47,010 nucleotides of DNA, from positions 1-47,010 of the forward strand of contig DRQG01000106.1 of assembly GCA_011369465.1 (NCBI GenBank), in the 5' to 3' direction. The translations under genes and the position numbers were made by a program. The DNA is from Caldithrix abyssi (GTDB lineage Bacteria > Calditrichota > Calditrichia > Calditrichales > Calditrichaceae). Shown here piece after piece: positions 32,726 through 43,326 of this stretch (the stretch's first letter is position 1; the number at the start of each line of letters is the position of its first letter). Below the pieces are notes generated by a model, which was given only the letters and a program-made list of their open reading frames with translations, was not told the DNA's origin and did not search any database.

Positions 32726-33051
32726 TTGGAATTAATTAAGAATTAAGAATGAAAAATTAAGAATAAAAATCCTTTGTGTTTCCTGTTCGCTCTGTGGTTA
32801 ACCCATACAGGCACAAAGTATCGCAAGATTTATCTTGCGCTCTGAAAGCCGACCCTTCGACAGGCTCAGGGAACGTAGCCAACAGCCAAAAGACCGGAAT
32901 TCCGAATATCGATTAACCTGTCCGCCTGTGGCGGGCGATTGACGATATACGAACGGAGAACGCTAACAACCCAACAACTTATTAATAACTCAATAACTTA
33001 ATAACTGAAAACTGACCCTTCGTCCCGCTCGGGCGGGATTAGGGCAGGCAA
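32726..33051. repeat. intergenic mosaic of dispersed repeats (SDR-eno gap)
   Basis: This gene-free stretch holds ACCCTTCGACAGGCTCAGGG (32852-32871), a repeat unit at 32884-32942 that returns inverted at 43236-43298, CCCGCTCGGGCGGG (33025-33038, a perfect palindromic hairpin), and short CAATAACTTA-type direct repeats. No credible ORF. The parts recur in the gap at 42798-43493, so they belong to dispersed families. Confidence 0.6.
32884..32942 (+). repeat. dispersed repeat, copy A (inverted copy at 43236)
   Basis: Begins AGCCAAAAGACCGGAATTCC and ends with CGCCTGTGGCGGGCGATTGA. The segment at 43236-43298 is its reverse complement with a few substitutions and a longer A/T run. About 10.3 kb separate the copies. 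Not coding. Confidence 0.75.
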
Positions 33052-33093
33052 CCAATAGCCAATAGCTAATAGCCGATAGCCGATAGCTGATAA
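33052..33093 (+). repeat. heptanucleotide tandem repeat
   Basis: Six consecutive 7-base units: CCAATAG twice, CTAATAG, CCGATAG twice, CTGATAA. It lies about 90 bases upstream of the enolase start. Related AACAGCC/GGCTATT units occur at other repeat-filled gaps of the window (around 32876 and 42888). Confidence 0.8.
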
Positions 33094-33169
33094 TGATTAT
33101 AATTTCTTGCAAGGCAAGTCGCTTATGCGTATTTTTTGCCGATCTTTAACGAATATTCAGCCTACCTAA

Positions 33170-34468
<1,299 letters not shown>

Positions 34469-34482
34469 ACCGTAGTAAATAT

Positions 34483-34515
34483 AAAAAAGGGCGTATATTA
34501 GAACGCCCTTTTTTT
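34483..34515 (+). terminator. rho-independent terminator after eno
   Basis: AAAAAAGGGCGT and ACGCCCTTTTTT form a 12-bp perfect stem with an 8-base loop, followed by a T-rich run, 15 bases past the enolase stop. It can function in both directions. Confidence 0.92.
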
Positions 34516-34552
34516 CTTTTAATGGCAATCGAAGTATTTTTCGCAGGTTGGA

Positions 34553-34894
34553 ATGATAATGAGAACCAAAACAACCCGACGCAGAAGCGCTAGGCCCTCC
34601 GAGAGACCCAACCGCATGTGGCCGTACCTGCTCTTTTTGGCACTGGCAGCTCTGCTGCTTGTTTTTTTTCTGAGCGGCCCGCGCGGAACAATCCGCTTAC
34701 TGGAGCAAAGCAAAGAAAAAGAACGCCTGCAGCAAGAGATTGAAGCGCTGGAACGAACCAAAGCGGCTCTGGATAGCGAAAAAGTTAAACTTCATCTGGA
34801 TGCCTACATCGAAAAGATTGCCCGTGAACAATACAACATGAAAAAAGAAGGTGAAAAGGTCTATAAAATTCAAATCGATGATAAGGACAAATAA
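34553..34894 (+). CDS. FtsB/DivIC-like septum formation initiator
   Basis: Bitopic division protein of 113 residues. A basic cytoplasmic N terminus (TKTTRRRSARP) precedes one membrane helix (about residues 23-41: MWPYLLFLALAALLLVFFL), then a coiled coil (LLEQSKEKERLQQEIEALER) and a conserved C-terminal stretch YIEKIAREQYNMKKEGEKVYKI, where the KIAREQYxMxxPGE-like motif of FtsB/DivIC is visible. Such proteins link FtsL and FtsQ at the division site. ATG at 34553 and 34559 are both possible, with CAGG upstream. It stands alone after the eno terminator. Confidence 0.88.
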   Translation: MIMRTKTTRRRSARPSERPNRMWPYLLFLALAALLLVFFLSGPRGTIRLLEQSKEKERLQQEIEALERTKAALDSEKVKLHLDAYIEKIAREQYNMKKEGEKVYKIQIDDKDK

Positions 34895-35038
34895 TATCCA
34901 TATTTTGTAGTACGGCCGTCTCCGGGCTGCGCTAATAGGATATGGTGCACTAACTTTGGCGGTGACTAGCGCAAATTTAACTTTTCAATCCGCTGTTCGC
35001 GCCGACTTACGGGGTGCGATGTACGGAGCACGAAAGCA

Positions 35039-36889
35039 ATGTCCTGTATTATGCAACTTACAATAAAAAATTTCGGCAAATGTAATATACTATCGGACTG
35101 CCGGACTGCCGCATGCGGTTCCGCCGCTTGCCGGGCTGCAATCATATCCCTGATGTTGCTTTTTTCTGCGCTTTATCCATTATCCGCTCAATCGGTTTCC
35201 GTCAATCCCCTAACCAACCAACCTTATTTTAACAGCGAATTCCAAAAACAGCAGTCCACCTGGAACTGGTACTTTCAATTTGAACTGAACAACCGGCCAG
35301 GATCCGTGTGGGAGTGGAACGTAAGAGAACAATTCCGCAGCAATCTGCTGGTTCCCAACGCTTTGAGCAAGCTGTGGAAAGACGAGCACAATTTCCGGGG
35401 TACGTTTTACCGCAATATTGCCGCTGTAAAACTGGGGCTGTATGCCGATTCATGGCTGCAGAACGACGAGCAGGTTTCGACCAAAAACACCTATGCCAAT
35501 CACGCTCTGGGCCTTACGGCGCGATACGGTACTCCCGGTTTTTCTTTGGACCCGTATATCGGGTACCAGCAGCTGCAAACGCGTTCCAAAACCGAATGGG
35601 GCTGGGATGTGGGCTTGCGAGGACGTATTTCCCGTTTTGAATTGGGAAATTATACCAGCGATATCGAAGCGCATTCGGATTATGATTTTTACCGGAACCT
35701 GCGTAACTATGAAAACAGCTTCCAGTTCCGTACGATGACGCGCTTTAACCGTTATACCCACGATTCATTGGCTGTTATCTTTAGCGAGATAAACAAAGAA
35801 AATTACACAGCCGATTTAAGCGGTATCAGCCGGGCGCGTATTAACCACCGTGAGTTAAAGAATCAGCTCTTTTACAATATTTCTTCCGCCAACCGTCTGG
35901 CTTTGCTTACCCGGTTAATGTCGCGCAATCTGGCCTACGTGAGTGTACGCGACATTGTTTATATTGAAAATCAGCTGCGCTATTTGTATTTGGGAGGGCA
36001 AACCCAGCTGCAGGCGTATCTGCGCACCAACGACGAAACACAGGATATTACCGGCACCATTACCGACAGCCGTACCCGCGAGACCGCCATCGGGTTTCAG
36101 ATTACCCGTAAATTTAGCAGCAAGAAAAGCCTTTACGGGGATTTTTCGTACGTGAAACTGCAATACGACACGCCCGATGAGCGCAACAAAGACGATCGCG
36201 ACGAACAGCGTTTCATTTTCACTTTGCGATACCGGCAGCAATTAAGCCCTGTGCTTACTATGGAATGGCTGGGCTACGCCTACCTGTTTCATCAGATTTA
36301 TATTTTTAAGGAACGAAGTTCGGCCAACAACTGGAACAGGGTGTACAAACTAAGCCCGAAAATCCACTATCGGCACGATCGTCTTTCCAATACGTTAACC
36401 ACACAAGTGTTGGCCAATTACACGGTGTACGACTTCGAAGCGCCCGAGCAAACGCCGCGCAGTTTTATTTTTCGTAAATACATATTATCGGACTCGCTTA
36501 CCTTTCGCTATTTTGCGGCCAATTACGCCGGTTTCTTTGTCCGGCTGGAGCTGGAAGATAAAGGTACCTTTTACAAAGAGCTGTTTGCCCAGCGTGTGGT
36601 TCAATCGTACGAATCTCAATTTTTCAATGTGTTTTTATTGAACAAACGGTTTTATAAATTCAATTTACGCCTGGGCTACACCTATTACCTGCGCCGCGAA
36701 TGGCGGCATATCCCGATCAAAAAACAATCGCGCGAAATCACCAATCAGGGCCCCTATATCAGCCTGACCTACGCCGGCAGCCGTCGTTTGATTTTTTTTA
36801 CCTCCATTGCGCTGGCTCACCTGAACGATTCTATCAGCAGCAGCAGTACCTATGTAACCGGTTATCTTAAAATGTATTACACTATTTAA
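35039..36889 (+). CDS. predicted outer-membrane beta-barrel protein
   Basis: Exported protein of 616 residues with no recognised family name. A signal peptide core (SLMLLFSALYPLSAQS) lies unusually deep, at about residues 37-52, behind a Cys-rich N-terminal region (DCRTAACGSAACRAA), so the real start may be further in. The mature part is a run of amphipathic strands with many aromatic residues and alternating YFQFEL, FRSNL, LQAYLRT, YYLRREW patterns, ending in YVTGYLKMYYTI, a typical outer-membrane barrel ending. GGAG lies 11 bases before ATG 35039. It precedes the PorU-like gene by 132 bases; a shared secretion role is possible but not shown. Confidence 0.7.
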   Translation: MSCIMQLTIKNFGKCNILSDCRTAACGSAACRAAIISLMLLFSALYPLSAQSVSVNPLTNQPYFNSEFQKQQSTWNWYFQFELNNRPGSVWEWNVREQFRSNLLVPNALSKLWKDEHNFRGTFYRNIAAVKLGLYADSWLQNDEQVSTKNTYANHALGLTARYGTPGFSLDPYIGYQQLQTRSKTEWGWDVGLRGRISRFELGNYTSDIEAHSDYDFYRNLRNYENSFQFRTMTRFNRYTHDSLAVIFSEINKENYTADLSGISRARINHRELKNQLFYNISSANRLALLTRLMSRNLAYVSVRDIVYIENQLRYLYLGGQTQLQAYLRTNDETQDITGTITDSRTRETAIGFQITRKFSSKKSLYGDFSYVKLQYDTPDERNKDDRDEQRFIFTLRYRQQLSPVLTMEWLGYAYLFHQIYIFKERSSANNWNRVYKLSPKIHYRHDRLSNTLTTQVLANYTVYDFEAPEQTPRSFIFRKYILSDSLTFRYFAANYAGFFVRLELEDKGTFYKELFAQRVVQSYESQFFNVFLLNKRFYKFNLRLGYTYYLRREWRHIPIKKQSREITNQGPYISLTYAGSRRLIFFTSIALAHLNDSISSSSTYVTGYLKMYYTI

Positions 36890-37021
36890 CACATCTGGCG
36901 GGAACAATCGCCCGCAAAATTCGGTTTAAAACGATACCGTTTTTTTCTATTGAATGATATTCCGCAGCGGTTTAAATTGCAGACTGTGATTTTATTACCC
37001 GGTATATTTAAGGAGTAACGA

Positions 37022-40000
37022 ATGATATCCAGTTTTAAGCGGTCGCTATTGCCGGCCTTTCTATTCCCTTTGGCCCTTTTTGCCCAAAATACAGCGACCC
37101 TATATCCAGACGTTAAAATCATCGAACAATCGGCCAGCCGTATCGTTATCGACTGGCAGCCGCAGGACTTCCGGCTGAATGAAATCGAAACAGACGGAAA
37201 AATGTTCAACCGCGCCGTTTTTGATATGGCCTTTAGTGCGGGCGAACCGGGTATGCCGGATATTCCCTGGCGCAGTTTTACGGTGGGTAAACCGAAAGGT
37301 AGCGCGGTCCGTATAACCCTACTCGAAAGCGACAAAACCACGTTTAGCAATGTGAATTTGGCGCCTCTTCCCGAAATGGGGCAAAACAAACAGGGGATTT
37401 CCCGTTTCATATATATACAAGACGCCTCTGTGTACAATAGTGAACGCCTCTATCCGCAGCAAACCATCCTGCATGCCGACGGCGGGAAATTCCGCGATAT
37501 CGCCATTGAGAAAATTCAGCTCACGCCGCTGCAATATTCGCCTGCTACAAAAACAGTACAGTTCCATAAGCGGATGCGTCTGCTTATCGAGTTTACCCCG
37601 CCGCCGGGCCGGAGTGGAAAATTCCGCAGCCGGGGCAAACTGGACGCATTGTATCAATCCATTCTGCTCAATTTTGATCAGGCTAAAAACTGGCAGAGCA
37701 AAGAACGGCTGGCCTTAAAAAAGGTTTCGATGAGCGACGGTGACTGGTACCGCATTCCGGTTACCGAAGACGGCATGTATAAAATTACGCGGGCAGTACT
37801 CGCTGACGCCGGAATCAATACATCCGGTTTATCCATAGATGCGGTGCGCTTATACAACAACGGCGGGCATTATCTGAGCTACAAAGTAAACGGCACCCAT
37901 TACAACCCGCCCTATACCATGGAGATTCCCCGTTTTGTGCACGACGCGAACGGCAATACAATCTTCGATGACGGCGATTATATTCTGTTTTACGGTAAAA
38001 ACGTCAACGGCTGGTTCTATTCCGAAGAGGCGCAGGATTTCCGTTTCCATCAACATCCTTACGCCAAAGTTAACTACTACCTGCTAAACATCAATTCTGC
38101 AGGCGGCGCCAAAACCATGGCAGAAGATATTCCTCCCCCGCAAACCAATCCCGCGCCGGCCGATTTTTTTTACGACCGTTATCATTTCGAAGAAGACTTG
38201 TACAATCTGCTGGCTTCCGGTCCGGACTGGTACGGCAACCGGTTTTTCGGTTTAAGCGACAGCTACAGCAAAACCTTTTCCGTGATCACCAGCCAAAATC
38301 CCGGAGCGCTGCCGCGGTTCCGTATCCGTTTAAAAGGCGGTTCGGGGATCAAATACGGGGATAATCAGAATTACCGTTACTACTTCACCGTAACCCTGAA
38401 TGGCCGCACTCTGCTTAACAACGTCAGTTTTACCGAAGAGAATCGCCAGACCTACAGCAAAGACATTACCGATCCGACTTCTGTGGAAAACGGCGATAAT
38501 ATCCTCAATATTCAGTATTCGGCGGATCGTTACGAATCATCCAGCGCCTATCTGGATTGGTTTGAGTTGTATTACCCAAGAGAATTTACGGCAGAAAACG
38601 AACAGCTTCTCATTTACACAAAAACCTGGCAGCAGCCTGTCCGTTATACGGTTAACGGGTTTTCGGCCGGCAGCGATGTGTATGTGTTTAATGTAACCGA
38701 CCCGGTGAACCCGACAATCCTGTATAAAAACCTGAACGTCCAAAACGGCGCCGTAAGTTTCGATACGCCTGTTTTTGAGACACCTCAGGCGTTGTTGGTT
38801 CTGGCTCAGGGATCTTCGGCAGTATTGGCTCCGCAAACGCCGGCGCGTTACAACCACGGTCAGGATTTATTGGATGTGAACCAGCAGGCCGACATGCTCA
38901 TCATCACCCACAAGTCGTTTGTTCCCTATGCTCAACAGCTGGCCGAACTGCGCAGCGAACTGACCAGCAAAATTATCACCATGGATGAAATCTATTTCAA
39001 TTTTAACAGCACGGTTCCGGATCCCACCGCTTTGCGTAATTTTATTCGTTACGCCTATCTGAACTGGCAGACCCCGGCGCCGTCCTATGTGCTGTTGTTT
39101 GGCGACGGACATTACGACTATCGCAATATTACTTTGCCGGACACCATGCGCGTACCGCCCTTTGAGATTTACGACGACCATGAAATCGACAGCCGAACCG
39201 CAGACATGTATTATGTTGATCTGGATTACAGCAACAGCGATACCTTTCGCAGCCTCAGTCCCGATCTGGGAATCGGTCGTTTGCCCATCGAAAGCACGCT
39301 GGACGCCGAACGAATGATCGAAAAAATCATCACCTATGAAAAAAACCCGCGGCAGGAGGGTTGGCAAACCCTGATCACCCTGGTGGCGGACGATGAAATT
39401 ACGCCCCGTTCCAGCAGCGAATGGATGCATCAAAACCAGGCCGAGTCCTTTGCCCGTCTCAGCCAGTTAAAAAAATTCAATAAAAAGAAAATTTACCTGT
39501 CCGCCTATCCTTCGGTGCCCGGAGGTTTTGGACGCATAAAGCCGGAGGCGAATGACGATCTGATTAAAACCATTAATCAGGGCACTTTAATTGTGAATTA
39601 TGTGGGGCACGGTTCCCCCGTGCAATGGGCACACGAGAATGTATTCAATATGAGCCGCGATCTGGAGCGGCTGAATAACCCCGGCAAACTGACTTTTGTG
39701 GTTGCCGCCACCTGTGACTTCGGGAAATTTGACGATCCGCACGACCCCAGTTTCAGCGAGGCGATGATATGGCGGGAAGAAAGCGGCGCCATTGCCGTTC
39801 TGTCCGCCACCCGTTTGGTTTATTCGGGAGACAACGCGGCTTTTAACACCCGTTTTTACAAAAATCTGTTTCCCGGAGGGGGGCCATCCGCCCATCTGGG
39901 TAACGCCTGGCTGGCGTCTATCTACAGCAGTTCAACCCCCAATTCACGCTATTCCAATGTGAACGACCAGAAATACCATTTATTTGCCGACCCCAGTATG

Positions 40001-41044
40001 CATCTGGCCGATCCGCGGGGCAAAATCCAGATAAACAACATAAAGCCCGATGTGCTCAAAGCGCTCAGTCAGGTTGATATTGAGGCGGAAGTCTTAACCG
40101 ATGGGCAGCGGAACACATCGTTTGACGGCGGTGCGGTGCTCATCGTGAACGACGCCCGATACGATTCGGTTAAACTCGGCGGACGATTTGATCCGGTAAC
40201 CTTAGACGGCCCGCTTATTTTCAAAGGAGAAGTGGCCGTGCAGGCCGGGCTGTTAAGCGGCCGTTTTATTGTGCCTAAATCGATCCGTTATAAAAACAAA
40301 CCCACAGGACGGGTAACGATTTTTGCCTGGACCGACGATAACTCGCAAACCGCTCTGGGTTACAACAGCAGTCTTCTGTTCAACGGTTCGACCAATATAG
40401 ATGACGCCGAAGGGCCGGAAATCGACATCTATTTTGAGAATCAGGAACAGTTTACCTCCGGGGATCTGGTGAGTGAGAATCCGGTGCTTATCGCTACGTT
40501 AGAAGACAACAGCGGAATCAATATGACCGACCAGACCGGGCATTTCATTTCGCTCAAAATCGATGATCAGCCGCCGCAAAATGTGTCCGGCTTCTTCGTT
40601 TACGAACGGAACAGTTATACCAGAGGAACGATCAACTACCCGCTGGATAATGTAAAAGAGGGCGAGCACCGCCTGCATATTTTAGCTTACGACAATGTGA
40701 ACAACCCTTCCGAGCGTGAGATTACCTTCAAGGTAGTCAAATCGGAAAACATTGCTCTCTCGGATGTGATCAACTACCCCAACCCGTTCAGCACATCCAC
40801 CCGTTTCACTTTTCAGACCAACCGCACGGGCGCGGATGTAACAGTTAAAATATACACCATCAGCGGGCGCCTGATTGAAGAACTGCGCGGCATATCGGTG
40901 AGCGGTTATAACGACGATATCGTCTGGAACGGCCGCGACCGGGACGGCGATACGGTTGCCAACGGCGTATATCTGTATAAAATTATTTTAGACGACGGAC
41001 AGGATTCCAAAGAAGTCATTGAGAAACTGGTGATTGTGCGATAG
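37022..41044 (+). CDS. C25 (gingipain-family) peptidase, PorU-like, with C-terminal sorting domain
   Basis: Secreted cysteine peptidase of 1340 residues. Signal peptide MISSFKRSLLPAFLFPLALFA, then an N-terminal region of about 620 residues, then the peptidase C25 domain (starts ADMLIITHKSF). Catalytic residues are visible: H863 in VNYVGHGSP and C898 in AATCDFGKFD. The C-terminal 90 residues form a T9SS type A-like / FlgD-like domain beginning NYPNPFSTSTRFTF and ending LVIVR. This domain order and length fit PorU, the sortase that removes sorting domains from type IX cargo; another surface C25 protease is possible. AAGGAG lies six bases upstream. Confidence 0.88.
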   Translation: MISSFKRSLLPAFLFPLALFAQNTATLYPDVKIIEQSASRIVIDWQPQDFRLNEIETDGKMFNRAVFDMAFSAGEPGMPDIPWRSFTVGKPKGSAVRITLLESDKTTFSNVNLAPLPEMGQNKQGISRFIYIQDASVYNSERLYPQQTILHADGGKFRDIAIEKIQLTPLQYSPATKTVQFHKRMRLLIEFTPPPGRSGKFRSRGKLDALYQSILLNFDQAKNWQSKERLALKKVSMSDGDWYRIPVTEDGMYKITRAVLADAGINTSGLSIDAVRLYNNGGHYLSYKVNGTHYNPPYTMEIPRFVHDANGNTIFDDGDYILFYGKNVNGWFYSEEAQDFRFHQHPYAKVNYYLLNINSAGGAKTMAEDIPPPQTNPAPADFFYDRYHFEEDLYNLLASGPDWYGNRFFGLSDSYSKTFSVITSQNPGALPRFRIRLKGGSGIKYGDNQNYRYYFTVTLNGRTLLNNVSFTEENRQTYSKDITDPTSVENGDNILNIQYSADRYESSSAYLDWFELYYPREFTAENEQLLIYTKTWQQPVRYTVNGFSAGSDVYVFNVTDPVNPTILYKNLNVQNGAVSFDTPVFETPQALLVLAQGSSAVLAPQTPARYNHGQDLLDVNQQADMLIITHKSFVPYAQQLAELRSELTSKIITMDEIYFNFNSTVPDPTALRNFIRYAYLNWQTPAPSYVLLFGDGHYDYRNITLPDTMRVPPFEIYDDHEIDSRTADMYYVDLDYSNSDTFRSLSPDLGIGRLPIESTLDAERMIEKIITYEKNPRQEGWQTLITLVADDEITPRSSSEWMHQNQAESFARLSQLKKFNKKKIYLSAYPSVPGGFGRIKPEANDDLIKTINQGTLIVNYVGHGSPVQWAHENVFNMSRDLERLNNPGKLTFVVAATCDFGKFDDPHDPSFSEAMIWREESGAIAVLSATRLVYSGDNAAFNTRFYKNLFPGGGPSAHLGNAWLASIYSSSTPNSRYSNVNDQKYHLFADPSMHLADPRGKIQINNIKPDVLKALSQVDIEAEVLTDGQRNTSFDGGAVLIVNDARYDSVKLGGRFDPVTLDGPLIFKGEVAVQAGLLSGRFIVPKSIRYKNKPTGRVTIFAWTDDNSQTALGYNSSLLFNGSTNIDDAEGPEIDIYFENQEQFTSGDLVSENPVLIATLEDNSGINMTDQTGHFISLKIDDQPPQNVSGFFVYERNSYTRGTINYPLDNVKEGEHRLHILAYDNVNNPSEREITFKVVKSENIALSDVINYPNPFSTSTRFTFQTNRTGADVTVKIYTISGRLIEELRGISVSGYNDDIVWNGRDRDGDTVANGVYLYKIILDDGQDSKEVIEKLVIVR

Positions 41045-41226
41045 CCGCATAAAATCACACGGATATTTCTCTTTTCAAACTGTATATGCATATTTTATCC
41101 TTATCAGAGCGATTGCTGCTTTTTATCTCATGAGGCCCCATCATGCTTTGCCTCCCAACACTTTGGGTGACGGCGATGACCTTTGAGAATGGCTCGGTAA
41201 AGGTTTATATATCTTTCACATTTTCT

Positions 41227-41495
41227 ATATAGATTCAATGGTGTCCGGTTAAATTATCGATGGATCTCACAAATCGTATTTGGAACACTTAAAAAAACTG
41301 TTGACCCTCCCCAACCCCGACAGGTCGGGGCTTCCCCTCCCTAATGCGATTAGGGAGGGGATTAGCCGAAGGCAAGGGGTGGGTTAGTGATTTGGCCTAA
41401 AGTGAAGTCGTGTTCTAATTAGAATCCAACTATCCTTGCTATTACTGATTTTTGCTATAAGCTCCATTTTTAACCGGACACTACTAATATAGATT
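41227..41495. mobile_element. MITE-like element with terminal inverted repeats and 9-bp direct repeats
   Basis: The 13-base sequence GTGTCCGGTTAAA at 41241-41253 recurs inverted at 41469-41481. The nonamer ATATAGATT stands at 41227-41235 and again at 41487-41495, as target-site duplication would leave. The element between (41236-41486, 251 bases) has 18-base imperfect inverted ends and no transposase ORF, so it is non-autonomous. GTGTCCGGTTAA ends look like those of some IS4-type elements (from memory). Inside are two strong hairpins. Confidence 0.8.
41315..41360. repeat. paired GC-rich hairpins inside the MITE
   Basis: CCCCGAC-AG-GTCGGGG (41315-41330) is followed by CCCCTCCCTAAT-GCG-ATTAGGGAGGGG (41334-41360), the latter a perfect 12-bp stem. 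Together they resemble other GC-rich repeats in the window, so a dispersed repeat may have been captured by the element. Confidence 0.75.
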
Positions 41496-41546
41496 AGTTT
41501 TGTAACCGAATTATTTCCTTATGTTCAATTACACCGGGAGGTTTCG

Positions 41547-42797
41547 ATGAAACTTGTTCTGTGTGGAATACTGATTCTTATTATGTTGGTATCCGTCCTG
41601 CCCGCAGCAAATTCTCCGGACAGCCTCGCTTCAACTCAAAATGATTATCCCAATGTTTTTATCGACTGCCGCAGTTGTGATACCGATTATATCCGTACGG
41701 AAATCACCTTTATCAACTATGTAATCGACCGTAAAGACGCGGATATCCATATTCTTATTACACGGGAACGTACGGCCAGCAACGGCCGGGAATACACCCT
41801 AACTTTTTACGGTGAAAAACGTTTTAGCGGTATCAATGACACATTATCTTATACCACTTTTCAAGACGATACGGATGATCTTATACGTCAAAAGATGGTT
41901 CATTATTTAAAATTAGGTCTGATCCGTTATATGGCCCGCACGCCCATGGCCGGGAATTTATCCGTAAATTATCGTTCCGCCTCTAAAAAGGAAAAAATTG
42001 AAGATGACTGGGACTACTGGGTTTTCCGCACAAGTTTAAACAGTTTTTTCAACGGTGAAAAAACATACAATTCCCAGTATCTTAATTTTCGTTTCCGCAT
42101 AGACCGCATTACCGAGGACTGGAAAATTCGTTTCCGTTTTGGGGCAAATTACAGCGAAGATAATTTTGACTACGGCGGACAAACGCTGTCCAGTTATAGG
42201 CGCGGGCAGAATATTTCCGCGCTGGTAGTAAAAAGCCTTAACAATCATTGGTCAGCCGGTATTAAAAGTTTAGCCTATACATCGACTTATGCCAATATCG
42301 ATCGATCAATTTCTATATTTCCCGCGCTCGAGTACAATGTTTTTCCCTATTCCGATTTTACGCGGCGGGAGTTGCGTCTGTTATACCGCCTGGGATATTC
42401 CTATTCGGTTTATAACGAGGTAACCATTTACGACAAAACGGAGGAAGGGCGCTTTTCAGAATCTCTGGAGATCGTTTTGGAACTGAAACAGCCCTGGGGC
42501 TCGGTGGAAACCAGTTTGCAAGGGTCGCACTACTTTTTTGATTTTTCCAAAAACAGTCTGACATTCTACAGCGAATTATCGCTGCGTCTGTTTAAGGGTT
42601 TTTCTCTGAATTTAAGAGGCGGTTACTCTATGATTCACGATCAGTTGAGCCTGCAGAAAAGCGATATCAGGCCCGAGGAAGTGCTTTTACGGCGGAAACA
42701 GCTGGAAACACAATACAGTTATTGGGGATCGATAGGGATCAGCTATACATTCGGATCGATTTACAACAATATCGTCAATCCGAGATTTGGGAATTAA
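41547..42797 (+). CDS. predicted periplasmic/outer-membrane beta-barrel protein
   Basis: Exported protein of 416 residues, not recognised as a named family. A signal peptide ends near VLPAANS. The segment VFIDCRSCDTDYIRTEITFINYV is highly distinctive, with a CxxC pair, and is followed by an alpha/beta region (ADIHILITRER, TLTFYGEKRF). From about residue 150 it is a beta-barrel of amphipathic strands (KIRFRFGANYS, ELRLLYRLGYSYS, FSLNLRGGYSM) ending in YWGSIGISYTFGSIYNN. GGGAGG lies six bases before the ATG. It stands alone between the MITE and the repeat-filled gap. Confidence 0.75.
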   Translation: MKLVLCGILILIMLVSVLPAANSPDSLASTQNDYPNVFIDCRSCDTDYIRTEITFINYVIDRKDADIHILITRERTASNGREYTLTFYGEKRFSGINDTLSYTTFQDDTDDLIRQKMVHYLKLGLIRYMARTPMAGNLSVNYRSASKKEKIEDDWDYWVFRTSLNSFFNGEKTYNSQYLNFRFRIDRITEDWKIRFRFGANYSEDNFDYGGQTLSSYRRGQNISALVVKSLNNHWSAGIKSLAYTSTYANIDRSISIFPALEYNVFPYSDFTRRELRLLYRLGYSYSVYNEVTIYDKTEEGRFSESLEIVLELKQPWGSVETSLQGSHYFFDFSKNSLTFYSELSLRLFKGFSLNLRGGYSMIHDQLSLQKSDIRPEEVLLRRKQLETQYSYWGSIGISYTFGSIYNNIVNPRFGN

Positions 42798-42926
42798 CGG
42801 AAGCCGATCAAAATTATAGCTCGGTGTCGAATAGCTGTCGGCTCTCAGCCATCGGCTATTTGCCCTGAGTGCAGTCGAAGGGTTGGCTGTTGGCTATTAG
42901 CCTCAGCCTCTGTAAATACGTTCCCT

Positions 42927-42982
42927 GAGCTTTGCCTGTCCCGATTTATCGGGGCCTGTCCCGACTTGTCGGGGTCGAAGGG
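42927..42982 (+). repeat. 56-base direct repeat, copy 1
   Basis: Runs from GAGCTTTGCCTG to GTCGAAGGG and contains two hairpin-forming palindromes (CCCGATTTATCGGG and CCCGACTTGTCGGG). Copy 2 at 43158-43213 differs at four positions. Confidence 0.85.
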
Positions 42983-43157
42983 AACGGAGACCGGCTTCGA
43001 TAGGCGTTGTATTGAGCTTGCCGAAATGCTCAGCCTCCGAATCCTGAGCTTTCGACTGATCCCGCCCGGGCGGGACGAAGTCTTGTCGAAGGGCGCGTCA
43101 TAGTTCGACGTTGCTCACTATGACGCTATGTTGTCACCCTGAGCCCCGTCGAAGGGT

Positions 43158-43213
43158 GAGCTTTGCCTGCCCCGATTTATCGGGGCCTGTCCCGACACGT
43201 CGGGGTTGAAGGG
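43158..43213 (+). repeat. 56-base direct repeat, copy 2
   Basis: Same orientation and length as copy 1, with four substitutions. One hairpin changes from CCCGACTTGTCGGG to CCCGACACGTCGGG, where the loop bases change yet the stem is kept, indicating selection on or origin from a structured unit. Confidence 0.85.
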
Positions 43214-43235
43214 TCAGTTATCAGTTCATAAATCT

Positions 43236-43298
43236 TCAATCGCTCGCCACAGGCGGACATGTTAATCGAAATTCGAAAATCCGGTCTTTTTTTTGGCT
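43236..43298 (-). repeat. dispersed repeat, copy B (inverted copy of 32884)
   Basis: Reverse complement of 32884-32942 apart from scattered substitutions and an expanded run (CTTTTTTTTGGCT against CTTTTGGCT). Both copies lie in repeat-filled gaps. Confidence 0.75.
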
Positions 43299-43326
43299 AT
43301 TCATAAAGAGCCCTGTAAAAACATTC

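Noticed and set aside
34957-34972. TGGCGGTGACTAGCGC before the barrel gene as sigma54 promoter
   Set aside because: GG to GC spacing is off by one base and the -12 TT is missing.
34895-35038. tRNA or structured RNA in the gap before the barrel gene
   Set aside because: No TTCGA arm, no acceptor pairing and no CCA-like end; nothing recognisable seen.
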